A program made the translations under genes and the position numbers. The notes beneath the pieces are model-generated. The model saw only the letters and a program-made list of their open reading frames with translations. It had not been told where the DNA came from and did no database searches. From Panulirus ornatus (lineage: Eukaryota > Arthropoda > Malacostraca > Decapoda > Palinuridae), in NCBI RefSeq assembly GCF_036320965.1, contig NC_092250.1, positions 18,802,617-18,866,616 on the forward strand: a DNA stretch of 64,000 nt. The letters are read 5' to 3'. Positions 34,500 through 45,555 of this stretch are shown in pieces. How positions within the stretch are numbered: position 1 is the stretch's first letter; every line of letters begins with the position of its first letter.

Positions 34500-35063
34500 T
34501 GTGTGTTTTTGTTGTTGTGTCATTGGTTGGGGTGGGGGGTGTATATCTCTTGTCCCCCTCCCCTCCTCCTCCATGGGTCTGGTAGACAGCTGTTCAGCCA
34601 TGACTGTGTGCCGCCTGCCAGTTTTTCGACCAGTCTCCCAGGTCCACCTCAGGTCTGCCGCTTCCATTCTGTTTTTGTCCTGTGCTTGTAGAGGAGGAGG
34701 GTGTTTATGTTTGGCCCACGTCGCTCCTCGGCCGTGGGAACTGGGGGCTTGAAACACTTGCCTGGCTGGTTTTAAAAACACGTTTGAATATTACAAAAAA
34801 AAACATCTTTTTGTGTGGCTGATACGCTAATATATCAATCTTTTTTTTTTTCTCTCTCTCTCTCACCTTGAAATTCAGAATGCATTTAATGGATCCCCTC
34901 ATTTGCATAAGATGGCCTCACCTACGCCCCCGTCCATCTTATGTGGCTCTGGCCAGGATAAGCAGTGTTGTGTGGGGGTCTGCCGTACTGCCTGGATCGT
35001 CTGTGTGTGTGTCTGTGTGTCTGTGTACTGTCTGGTATGTAAGGAGGAAGGGTTGTGTATTTG

Positions 35064-35064
<1 letters not shown>
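34500..35064. other. Unique spacer
   Basis: No gene seen. A T tract plus short (CT)n lies at 34840-34864. Confidence 0.55.

Positions 35065-35143
<79 letters not shown>
35065..35143. repeat. (CT)n microsatellite
   Basis: About 39 uninterrupted CT units. Confidence 0.98.
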
Positions 35144-35146
<3 letters not shown>

Positions 35147-36388
35147 CTTATGTATGTTTTTTTTCGATTTTTTTCTATTGGTCTGTTTAAGTACACTTGA
35201 TCCTTTTGGTTGTATACGGTATGTAGGCATTTGGGCTGCTGTTTAAAACAACCACATTGGTCAGAGAAACGACAACTTCAGAGGTAAAGACGATCCTTCT
35301 TCACCAATTAAAGATATATTGGTAAACGGTCTGTTAATAATAATGATAATAGTTGTAGTTATTGTAGTAGTATGTAGGTATTAATAAGAATTGATATTGA
35401 TAACGATGATAGTTATGATGATAGACAGGAGAGGATTACGTAAATATAGTACTACATCGAAGGCCCGCCCGGACCCGTGGCCCAGACACCTACACACACC
35501 ACACAAGTCTATTATTATTATTATCGTTAGCTGGAACCTCCTCGTCTACCCGGGGTGGGTCTGGTATGTGCGGTGGGGGTACGTGTGTTCCTTGTGTCTG
35601 GTGGGTCATGGTCTTGTAGAGCAAGGAACCCACCAATTCAAACCCCACAGCCCCACAATGCTGAGAACGAGAGGAGGGGGGGGGGGGGCATGGTTGGTTA
35701 CGTTCAACCCTTCCAGTTGGCCTTTGCTGGCCAGCAGTGGACTCTGACCTTCATTAAATGCCTAAGGTAATCCTTGCTAAGGTCGCGACCTTTTATCGTC
35801 CTCACCTGTATCTACCAGTGAACCTTTACGTATGTCAATAAACTTCTAAGTAAGGACTTATTTTTAGTAGTATGGTGGAGGGGAACACCCCAAGCTGGAG
35901 CCATGATTCTAACGTTTGGTCGCGAGATGGAACAAGACGCGCCGGGTTTAATTACCCATTAGATACGTGTATGTAATCTAGGTTAGCTTGTTACTTGGCA
36001 CGACCCATTAGGTATACGTGTCTGGTGTGCCTCACCTCCTAGTGGGAGGGGGAGGTGTGTGTGTGTGTGTGTGTGTGACCAGGCTCTCCATGGTGGGACA
36101 TTCCTGCCACTATACACAATACTCACTCAACATACCAGTCCCTGGGTTAAAGGATTGGCTCACTGCAAAGTCTTGTCTGATCAGATCTCATGTTTCCAGA
36201 GCAGAGAAGGGGTTGGGTTCCATGGGTGGGTGTGTGTGTGGATGATAAATAATGTATTATAACAATGGTTCGTTATACTGACGGCAACCAGAGGCTGAAA
36301 GTATAAAGAAAATATTTCAAACAATATGCAGGGAGCTCTGATAGTTGTGTGTGTGATTGTATTTTTTCGTTTTTGTTGTAGTTTACGA
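35144..36388. other. Unique spacer
   Basis: TAATAATGATAATAG-type low complexity at 35335-35420, poly-G at 35677-35688, a short GT run at 36055-36077. No gene recognised. Confidence 0.55.

Positions 36389-36450
<62 letters not shown>
36389..36450. repeat. (ATT)n microsatellite
   Basis: About 20 uninterrupted ATT units. Confidence 0.98.
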
Positions 36451-36779
36451 CGTCGTACTAAGTGGTAACATGAGGTAATGATACGAAAGTATGAATTTAT
36501 TGCATCGTTGCCTCTCTTTTTTACCCCAATATTTGAGGCCCACCCAGAGATATACTTCCTCACCATTCTGGGCCCATCCATAATAAAACCATAAACTACA
36601 ACCAAAATGGCCCCTTGTTCAGTATACGGCCTCTTCCTCTATTTTTATCTCCTGGCGTCATTCCTTTCCGAATGGTAATTGTCCAGCAAACTTGGGTGAC
36701 TCCTCCCATTCGCTACGTGGAAGGTTAACCAGGCAATAAGTTAAGGTTTCGCGAGCTTGTTTGGGTGAGGAATCCACAT

Positions 36780-36920
36780 TATCTGTCATTGGTGAGCTCT
36801 GGTGTCGCGTAGCCGCGCCAGCCAATCAGAGCGTAGTCTCCGGCGCTGCGTATCGCAGACGCCATCTGTTTTGGGCGGGAACCGTGCGAGCCGTAGCCAG
36901 CAACACCCATATATACAATA
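36780..36920 (+). promoter_or_regulatory. Candidate CpG-type promoter
   Basis: Within 140 bp: an inverted CCAAT box (ATTGG, 36788-36792), a direct CCAAT box in GCCAATCAGA (36821-36830), CGCCATCTG (YY1-like, 36860-36868), an E2F-like TTTTGGGCGGGAA (36869-36881), then a TATATA element at 36910-36915. Local CpG density is higher than in the flanks. Spacing and order fit a housekeeping-type promoter reading rightward, but no convincing exon follows. The 62-codon frame at 37151-37339 has no known domain. Confidence 0.3.
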
Positions 36921-37974
36921 ATTTCACCTTGTTTTATATGTATAGCCAATATAGTCCAGTCGTTTCATATAAGTTAGTTACGAGTACTTGAGAACAGTTC
37001 AATTATCTCTCGTGTCGGATTAGAATGGCCCTTAATATTTGCAATTAAGTTAATATCACGAAAATTAGAGTGTCGCCAACGGGATTGTATTGGCCAGCGG
37101 GAGAATAATTTTTTTTTCATTCCCTCTTCAGACGCATCGGTGGTTTTAGAATGAGTCTTATCGCTTCTTCATTAGAAGGACGTCAGGGTGATCCTGCTGC
37201 AGGCGGGTGGCGCAGCGAACCATCAGTTCGAGTTAGTTTGTACCAGTTGGTGATGAGGATGGGAAGAGCTGACCCTGGGAGCTGTGTCGCTGATGTTACT
37301 GCGGAGTTGATTGGACGAGTTAGCCACAGATTGCGATGATGTGACGCGAAATGTCAGGATGTAGACATAGGGATATTGTGGGTCTGAGTTGCTTGAAGCT
37401 CGGTATTTTTACTATTTAGTGTTCTAAATCGTTCGCTTTCCCTTTTCCATATATGATTTTCACCAAAATTAGAGAAATGAAGCCTTGTTACTGCCCAGCT
37501 GAGAGATGGGTGTTCGGCCTTATTTTTAAGCTGTATTTTCCGGGCGATTTTCCTTACTACAGAATTGTACAGTTTTGTAATGAATGAATCGCTCCAGAGC
37601 CTTGTGTGTGGCTGACGATCTAGCCGTTGCTGTGGGTGAGGTTCTTGACGTAGAAGGGGTGGCGTTGCCGTGCGCATCCTGGCGACGGCAGTTGTATGGT
37701 CATGTGGCCCGCGTCCACGATGTGACCCCCGTTGAACACGACGGCGGTACAACCTTCGACGACCTCGCTGCCGCTCGCTCTGCAGTTACGACGGGAACGA
37801 CCCATCAAAACACGACACAGGGGTTGGTGGTGAGGGTGGGCGGTGGTTGATGTATGTGACCACTTGCGCACTACGCCACGAATTCTGTCGTTACGGCGTC
37901 ATTTAGTCTCCGACCCGACCCCATTAAAAGGTCAGTGTCTCACCCTTAGCTCCAGTAGTGTGTAGTTGACACTC
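36921..37974. other. Unique spacer downstream of the candidate promoter
   Basis: A 132-codon reverse frame at 37354-37752 and a 62-codon forward frame at 37151-37339 are of varied composition but not recognised. A single reverse PAL21-like unit (GAACACGACGGCGGTACAAC) lies at about 37733-37752. Confidence 0.45.
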
Positions 37975-38100
37975 TTCCCCTCCCCCCCACTCACCCCCTC
38001 CCCCTTCCCCCCTCCCCCCTCCTTCCCTCCCCCTTCAGACAGCCCGACCCTTCTCCCTCAGGCGACCATATATGGCACCAGTGATCCCCCCCCCCCCCCC
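37975..38100. repeat. C-rich low-complexity tract
   Basis: CCCTCCCCC-type runs, ending in a 14-C run at about 38086-38100. Confidence 0.9.
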
Positions 38101-38272
38101 GCGAGAAGTGACACTACGAACATCACCCCTCCATTAACCTTGATTCACCACGACCGTCCTTGCAACTTGACCCCCAGGGGGGTTGCGTGGGGGGGGGTCA
38201 CATACTCCCGGGGGCGAAAAGGGGGGGTGGGGGGGTCGGTCTCCGGTAACCCCAACACGCCCGCAACCCGAG

Positions 38273-38314
38273 TCCCTCCCTCCCTCCCTCCCTCCCTCCC
38301 TCCCTCCCTCCCTC
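38273..38314. repeat. (CCCT)n microsatellite
   Basis: About ten uninterrupted CCCT units. Confidence 0.97.
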
Positions 38315-38336
38315 TTGTACACTGGCTTCTCTCATG

Positions 38337-38369
<33 letters not shown>

Positions 38370-38375
38370 TGTGTG
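38337..38375. repeat. (GT)n microsatellite
   Basis: About 18 GT units with one TATG interruption. Confidence 0.96.
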
Positions 38376-38430
38376 GACAAGTGCCTGACGGGCAGGGCCC
38401 TATAGACACGGTCTTGTGGGCGGTCCCAGG

Positions 38431-38770
38431 GCAGGACCTGAGAGGTATTATTATGACATGCCTCAGGGTAGCCCCCTGGCAGGACCTGAGGGATCGTCGC
38501 CCCTGGGAGCCACACAGCGCAGGGTTGCAGGGTAGGACCTGAGGAGGGATGGTGGGTGATGACCTGGGAGCCACTCAGCGCAGGGTCACAGGGTAGGACC
38601 TGAGGAGGGATGGTGGGTGATGACCTGGGAGCCACACAGCACAGGGTTGCAGGGTAGGACCTGAGGAGGGATGGTGGGTGATGACCTGGGAGCCACTCAG
38701 CGCAGGGTCACAGGATAGGACCTGAGGAAGGATGGTGGGTGATGACCTGGGAGCCACTCAACCTAAGGTA
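38431..38770. repeat. 61-bp minisatellite, about 5-6 copies
   Basis: The unit is 61 bp, measured between successive GACCTGAGGAGGGATGG words at 38536, 38597, 38658 and 38719. It also contains GATGACCTGGGAGCCAC and GCAGGGT.CAGGGTAG. The first one or two units (38431-38535) are diverged and shorter. Two variants (CACTCAGCG and CACACAGC.C) alternate, a sign of two-unit duplication. Confidence 0.93.
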
Positions 38771-39364
38771 TTATGATTTGGCTCAGGGTGCGTAATGTCC
38801 CTGTACTGGGAATGATATAGAGGGGCTCAGGTATATCATATATAAGTAATATACAGCATGGCTTATATTCTCGTGTTAGCTATTGCAGCTGTCTTAATAT
38901 TTATGACTTTACTAGAGCTTTGATATGTATTTGCATAAGTTTATCTGCCTTTAATGGCTTATATATATCTTTATAGATATAATTATCCTCATTATGTTGT
39001 ATTAAGCTGTGTATGTTTATCTTGTCTCCTTCTGCAGGAGGGACACTGTTCTTGCCGTATGTTTTCTTCCCCCCCTGGCCCTGATTCGTGTAAGGGGTCA
39101 GGTCAAAGGTCGTTGGTCTCGTAAGTGTGACGAAAATGTAAGCTTAGCCCTTGACCTGAAGATGAGTTTGTTGGTATTTTCTTCCCTATAGTGAACGTGA
39201 TGGTGAGTGATAGTGTGGTGGGTGTAGTGAAGATGATTTTGATGGTGCTTACCTTCCGGCAGTGACCCTGGTGGTGATAGTGATGATAGTGTGGAGAGAG
39301 AGTGAGCTTGTCGTCTTTAACTTTTTCAGTTGATTTGTGAACTTCATAACTGGGGACTGTAGGG
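38771..39364. other. Unique spacer with a possible PAL21 core remnant
   Basis: At 39077-39125 CTGGCCCTGATT, then GGGGTCAGGTCAAAGGTCG, match the PAL21 core followed by the start of one unit. No gene recognised. Confidence 0.45.
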
Positions 39365-40449
39365 TTGATAACATCAGCTCGTTGGGTTGATAACCTCAGC
39401 TCCTTGGGTTGACAATCTCAGCTCTTTACGTTGACAACCTCAGCTTGCTGTGGTTGATAACCTCAGCTTGCTGTGGTTGACAACCTCAGCTTGCTGTGGT
39501 TGATAACCTCAGCTTGCTGTGGTTGATAACCTCAGCTTGCTGTGGTTGATAACCTCAGCTCGTTGGGTTGATAACCTCAGCTCCTTGGGTTGACAATCTC
39601 AGCTCTTTACGTTGACAACCTCAGCTTGCTGTGGTTGATAACCTCAGCTTGCTGTGGTTGATAACCTCAGCTTGCTGTGGTTGATAACCTCAGCTCGTTG
39701 GGTTGATAACCTCAGCTCCTTGGGTTGACAATCTCAGCTCTTTAGGTTGACAACCTCAGCTTGCTGTGGTTGAAACCTCATCTTGCTGTGTTGATAACCT
39801 CAGCTCGTTGGGTTGATAACCTCAGCTCGTTGGGTTGATAACCTCAGCTTGCTGTGGTTGATAACCTCAGCTTGCTGTGGTTGACAACCTCAGCTTGCTG
39901 TGGTTGAAACCTCATCTTGCTGTGGTTGATAACCTCAGCTTGCTGTGGTTGATAACCTCAGCTTGCTATGGTTGATAACCTCAGCTCGTTGGGTTGATAA
40001 CCTCATCTTGCTGTGGTTGATAACCTCAGCTCCTTGGGTTGATAACCTCAGCTTGCTGTGGTTGATAACCTCAGCTTGCTGTGGTTGATAACCTCAGCTT
40101 GCTGTGGTTGATAACCTCAGCTCGTTGGGTTGATAACCTCAGCTTGCTGTGGTTGATAACCTCAGCTTGCTATGGTTGATAACCTCAGCTCGTTGGGTTG
40201 ATAACCTCATCTTGCTGTGGTTGATAACCTCAGCTCCTTGGGTTGATAACCTCAGCTTGCTATGGTTGATAACCTCAGCTCGTTGGGTTGATAACCTCAG
40301 CTTGCTGTGGTTGATAACCTCAGCTTACTGTGGTTGATAACCTCAGCTCGTTGGGTTGATAACCTCAGCTTGCTGTGGTTGATAACCTCAGCTTGCTGTG
40401 GTTGATAACCTCAGCTCGTTGGGTTGATAACCTCAGCTTGCTGTGGTTG
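39365..40449. repeat. 22/23-bp minisatellite with higher-order structure, about 48 copies
   Basis: Every unit starts TTGATAACCTCAGC (or TTGACAA.CTCAGC) and ends in one of a few tails: TTGCTGTGG (23 bp), TCGTTGGG, TCCTTGGG or TCTTTACG (22 bp). The ordered block of the last three tails occurs at about 39379, 39559 and 39693, so the array grew by copying blocks of six to eight units. Two units lack a few bases (TTGAAACCTCATC). Reverse and forward frames through it are artefacts. Confidence 0.96.
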
Positions 40450-40514
40450 CAGGTGAGTAATATTTAGGGCAGGCGGGAGCCATTGTGTTGGGGAGACAAT
40501 AGTGTGTGAGGCTG

Positions 40515-40585
40515 GCCTGCCGGCCGGCCAAGCTGCTGGCCAAGACCGCTTCCCTGACCGGCCGGCCGGCTGGCCATGCTGCAGC
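40515..40585. repeat. GGCC/CCGG palindrome-rich block
   Basis: CCTGCCGGCCGGCCAAGC and GACCGGCCGGCCGGCTGGCC are inverted relatives either side of AAGACCGCTTCC, so the block can fold into a GC-rich hairpin. It sits exactly between the 22/23-bp array and PAL21 copy D. Confidence 0.75.
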
Positions 40586-40614
40586 TTGTGGTGGCTACCG
40601 GCCCTAGGAACCAG

Positions 40615-40955
40615 GTGATAAGGCCAGGCCGTCATACTCAAGGGTCGCACGGCAGTGATACAAGGGTCGTACCGTCTTGCAAGAACGGGTCATACAAGGG
40701 TCTTACCGTCGTACGAGGGTCGTACTACTCTCATACTGCAAGTGTCGTACAGTCGTGCAAGAAAGGGTCGTACCGTCATACGAGGGTCGTACTCTCTTAC
40801 TGCAAGTGTCGTACCGTCGTGCAAGAAAGGGTCGTACCGTCATACGAGGGTCGTACTCTCTTACTGCAAGGGCCGTACCGTCGTGCAAGAAAGGGTCGTA
40901 CCGTCATACGAGGGTCGTACTCTCTTACTGCAAGGGTCGTGCCGTCGTGTTCCAA
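40615..40955 (+). repeat. PAL21 repeat family, copy D (right half)
   Basis: Starts with the right core half (AGGCCAGGCCGTCATAC) and continues as forward units. The later part is organised in about 64-bp higher-order units, three family units each (GGGTCGTACCGTCATACGAG, GGTCGTACTCTC, then GTCGTACCGTCGTGCAAG), repeated three to four times. The left arm is absent; the GGCC-rich block takes its place. Confidence 0.88.
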
Positions 40956-42362
40956 GGCTCAAAGATCCCGGCGTGGTGCTTCACTGGGCTGCTTCTGACG
41001 GTGAGGGAATTTGTTTGGGAAATGAAACTTTGTTGAAGTTGATCGAATGACGAAATGCGCTTGACCATGATGAGGGAGCGGGGAGGAGGGAGTGTGGGTT
41101 GCTTGCGGACTTCCCCCGTCGTCCCCACGCGCACGAAGGATGAGGGGTGGGTCGCCCCATGCAAGAAGGGTGGGGGGCGGTGAACCCTCCCACACATCCT
41201 CACCTCCCCCCTCCATGACGTCATCATTGCTCGCCGCCCATGATATGAGGGTCGTCCGTCCTTTCATGTGGGGGGCTGCATCGGTACACACACACACACA
41301 CACATGGAGTCCCCGTGGTACTCAGCACGCGTCATGACGCTCCCTCGCCCCTCACAGGGCTGAGTGAAGCCCCTCACATACCACCGGCCCGCTACTCCAG
41401 TTCCTCACTCGACCCCCCTCATAATCCCCCCTCACCATGACCTCACATGATCAGATCCCAATACGCATCTGTAACTCTGCGCATATATGATCAGCCTCCC
41501 TCCTCCCCCAGACGGGTCGAGTGGGCCTCAGAGCGCGCGCCGACAACCTTGTGGTAATTATAAGATGAGGGGGAAAAAGAGAGTCATTAAGATGAGTAGA
41601 TGATGGGTGGGCGGTGTGCCCTTCATCTTGGGCGGTGGTGAACGGCAGTCTTCAACACGTTTCCCAACCCTTAAAACCCCCTCCACTTACCCCCTCCCCC
41701 TCCTCCCCCTCCTCCTCCTCCCCCTCCTCCTCCACCTTTGGACCGCGGGTCATTTTCCTTCACTTTACTGTTGCTTTTTCGCCTCAATCCCATTTTTTTC
41801 TTCTTTGGTGTTCACATTGGATGATTTTTGTTCATGTTTGCTGTTTCTGCCAGTCCAGCGCTGCCACACATTTGCTGTTATGCTCGCTTCATTTTACTTG
41901 TATTTTTTTTTTCTTTTTGTTTCGTTTAAGCATTTTACTTTGTATTCTTCACAATTTCCTTTTAGTCCCGTAATTTACTGCTTCATCCCGTTTTCTTTGT
42001 AACATCTTAGTTCGTGCTTACTTCCATTCTATATTTACTGATTCTTCCAATTCTCTGTATACTTTATATTTTCACCCTTTCCTTCGTTTTTGTCTAACTT
42101 GATTTACCCTTTCTTCCCATTTTTTTCATTCTTTCTACATTATACTTCCCCTCTGACCTCCCACTCTCTATCAAACTCCGTAAGTTACTGTTCTTCCCAT
42201 TTTCTTTCTAAATCGTTACCGTCCATTATCGTCAGTTTTCCTGCTCTCCCCCCCCCCCCCCCGCGCGCTGTATCATCGTGACGTCAGCGTCTTGTAACCT
42301 TGGCTGCCCCATTGTTTATGATTTGCAATACTCAACTCAGCCCGGCCGGCCTGAGATCGTGT
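40956..42362. other. Spacer with pyrimidine-rich tracts
   Basis: (CA)n at 41286-41303, CCTCCT-type tracts at 41690-41740, long T/C-rich sequence at 41760-42240, poly-C at 42247-42262, and a TGACGTCA word at 42279-42286. No gene recognised. Confidence 0.55.
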
Positions 42363-42490
<128 letters not shown>

Positions 42491-42589
42491 AGAATACATG
42501 TGTAGCGGTACTTGGTTGTGGTCCTGACCTGAGGTTAGACGCAGCTTGGCGGGTCTTGGGGGTCTGCCGTGTTCGGCTGACCAGTGTTC

Positions 42590-43010
42590 AGGGTTGGCGC
42601 GCCATGCGCACGCTAGCGCGCCCCGTTGCGTAGCGCATGATGTTATGTCTAAGGGCAACTCTGTACCTAGCGCACGTCAGATACTCCGTGTTATGTTATG
42701 CCTAACGGATGTTCTTGCCCAACGCACGTTGAGTGCAGCGTTTGTTTTACTTAGCGCTCGTGAAATGAAGCGTTTTGTTTGCCTAACGCACTTTAAGTGC
42801 ATCGTATACGCTTAGCGCACGTTGAATGTAACGTGTATATGCTTAGCGCACGTTAGGTGTAGCGTTTGTTTTAGTGCACGGCAACTGTAGAGTTCGATTT
42901 CCTTAGCGCACTTTACACAGCTCATGTCTTGCGTAGTGTACGCAATATGTAGCGTGTATACTGTCTTTGCGCTCTATATGGATAGCGTAGCATAGTATAC
43001 GTCGTGTGTG
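42590..43010. repeat. Degenerate AGCGCACGTT repeat
   Basis: About ten diverged units with CTTAGCGCACGTT, TGAATGTAGCG and TTTGTTT in order, spaced 30-45 bp apart. It is CpG-rich despite its decay. Confidence 0.8.
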
Positions 43011-43409
43011 AGTCTGTGTAACAGAAGTCTGTGTATCGTGTACTGTGCCAGTAATAAGGAAGACCATATGAAGGTTACTGGTAGGAAGATGTACCACAGG
43101 GGACACCGCATGTCTATGGTAGCTGGCTGTGTTAGTGTAGGACTTAACACGGCCGACGCAGCAGTGTGTGTGGTAGCTGGCTATGTTAGTGTGTGTGGTA
43201 GCCTGTTAGACCCAGCGTGTGTGTGGTGAGTGAGTGTGTGTCAGTGTGGTAGGCTGCCTGATATCGCTGACACCCTGAGGGCGACAGTGTCGCGGGGGTG
43301 TGGGGGGGAGGTAATGGAAGGGTGGGTTACGCCCTTGATGCTCTGTTGCGTCCACACCCCAAATGACACGACCAACCTCAATAGTGGCTCCTGCCCGGCT
43401 TCCGGTAGT

Positions 43410-43412
<3 letters not shown>
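43011..43412. other. Unique spacer
   Basis: A GTAGCTGGCT.TGTTAGTGT word occurs twice (about 43118 and 43172). No gene recognised. Confidence 0.5.

Positions 43413-43485
<73 letters not shown>
43413..43485. repeat. (CT)n microsatellite
   Basis: About 36 uninterrupted CT units. Confidence 0.98.
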
Positions 43486-43489
<4 letters not shown>

Positions 43490-43886
43490 GATCATGCTCA
43501 CGGTTCGGTGACGTCTGCGTTGGTCCAACCACCACCACCACAACGTGACTTGAGAGGGCGCGCGCGCGTGCTAGTGTTAGTGTGTGTGTTTGTGTGGGGT
43601 ATCTTGTGGTCTCGTGTACCTCCGGGTCATGAAGGGATACAGGCAGTTGTAGCAGTTTGGTACACCTGCCGAGGATATGAGGGGGGGGGTGGGGGGGGAG
43701 CTACTACACCTGCCAGTTGGGAGACGGAGGGAAAGGGAGGGGAGTGGGTCGGGCGTGGTGGTAAGGGGCGGAAAGGAAGGGAGGGGGAGAGTGAGGGGGA
43801 CGCTTTCTCCTCTGTGATGTCAGTTTCCGACGGGGCCTGACCTGGGAAGGGGCAGTGAATTGTGGATTCTGATGCGACGCCGTGCA

Positions 43887-43888
<2 letters not shown>

Positions 43889-43962
<74 letters not shown>

Positions 43963-43966
43963 TGTC
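43889..43966. repeat. (GT)n microsatellite
   Basis: About 38 TG units with one TATG interruption near the end; the longest GT tract here. Confidence 0.98.
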
Positions 43967-44386
43967 GTCCACAGTTTCCAGACGACGGCATCTGGAATCA
44001 CTTCCCGTAGGTTTGTCTGGTGCGTGTCTCGGGTGTGTTTGTGTGTGTGTGTATGGAGAGGGACGGATGGTCGCCCTCCGCCGCTTGATGGACGATAAAA
44101 GTTGGTAACCCGCCCCACCCACCTCCCACGCTTCTCCCCCACCCCCCTCCCTCCTTCCCTCTCCACCACCTTTGCTTCCTATCGTTTACTGGGGGGTACT
44201 GGAGTATTGGGGGGGCGTACCCCCGGTGTCCTAGTGCCTGGGAAAACATGGCCTGAAATGGGGGCCAGGCCGACCCTAGCTAGGTAGCATGGGGGTAGTG
44301 GGGGTTTCAGAGAGCCGGGCCGGCAGGTGTCTCCCACATGGGCACGTATTGTATTGTGTTGTATTCAGTTCATGCAAGCAGTGTAT

Positions 44387-44417
<31 letters not shown>
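44387..44417. repeat. (GT)n microsatellite
   Basis: About 15 GT units. Confidence 0.97.
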
Positions 44418-44419
<2 letters not shown>

Positions 44420-45479
44420 TGTTGCATGATCACAGGGAGTGTGGGTGGTGGGGGTGGAGAGGGCCCCCAACCCTCCCCCTCACAGCTGTGGTTGGTCATT
44501 GAAACAGCAGTTCCGGGTTTAATGGGTTGTGATTTTGAACCTTCCTGTATTATTTTTTTTCGGACCTCCTCTTCCACCGGTGTCGATCGATGGTGACCTG
44601 GGCCAAGAGGAGTCGACAGGTCGAGTGGTTGCCTTCTCCAGGACCTGTCGAGTGATCAACAGTGGGCGGTGTACCTCACTTCCGGGCGCTGGTCGACGGG
44701 TCTGGTCTGAACGAACGGTTGTGGAGGTCGAGAGAGACCGTCGACCAGTTGTATCTACCGGCGGAAACCAGAGACCCGGATATCGGGCCTTCTGCTTCCA
44801 CGAAAACTTGACTGGTCGGGTCGGGTGTGTGGGTGGGTGCGGGTGTTGTGGTTGTGTGGTGGACGGGTTGTAGTGTGGGTTATGATGATCGGTGCTGCGT
44901 GTGGTTTGAGTTATAATCAACCATGGTCGATATATCTGGTGGTGGTGGCGGTAGATTGTGTCGTGTGGTCGATTTAATGTCAGGTTGTGGGAGTAGGTTG
45001 TAGGCTGTGTGACGCAGCGTGAGTCCATTAGCGTCATTGGTAGGTCGGGGTGTGAGCAGACGCAGGAATGAGCCATACATACCGGGAACGGACCAGTGTT
45101 CTGTGTTACTACTACAAGCTTCTAAGTGATGTGTATGCTACTTTAGGCTGTAACTTTGATTAATCACTTATGTTGATCGTTAATCAACTGACGAATATTC
45201 AGATTGAAAGATTTTCTTTTCATATTTTGATTACATGATACTGGAATATGTGAGAGAATTGTAGTTTCATAGCATCAGCTGGTTCCACCAGCCATTTGTA
45301 CGTCAATTCTTATATATTGTGCAGTCTGGCGTGTGTGTGTGTGTCTGTCTGTCTGTGTGTCTGTCTGGAGGGGAATGGCTGGGATGATGGAACCCTCGAC
45401 AGGCGAAAAATAATGAAGTCCAGATCGCTAGAGATTTGATGCTTATATGGCGTCCTCCGGCCACTGTCTTGCTCATGTT
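44418..45479. other. Unique spacer
   Basis: A GTCGAC-rich stretch at 44580-44760 and a short GT/CTGT run at 45331-45366. No gene recognised. Confidence 0.5.
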
Positions 45480-45555
45480 GATGGCTTATTGGTGTGGTGG
45501 CGGCGGGAGCGCAGGAGCTCGAGAACACGGGTTCGATTCTCTCCCCGGCCTTACA
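45480..45555 (+). other. tRNA-like segment (possible SINE head relic)
   Basis: CGGGTTCGATTC (45529-45540) is a good B box and TTATTGGTGTGGTGGCGG (45486-45503) a poor A box about 30-40 bp upstream. CCCCGGCC follows. I could not build a paired tRNA cloverleaf, so it is at best a decayed SINE head. Confidence 0.3.

Noticed and set aside
37151..37339. 62-codon frame downstream of the promoter-like cluster
   Set aside because: No known motif and a weak start context; it could be a first exon but nothing in the sequence shows it.
45480..45555. tRNA gene
   Set aside because: A good B box but no paired acceptor or anticodon stem and a poor A box; kept only as a tRNA-like relic.
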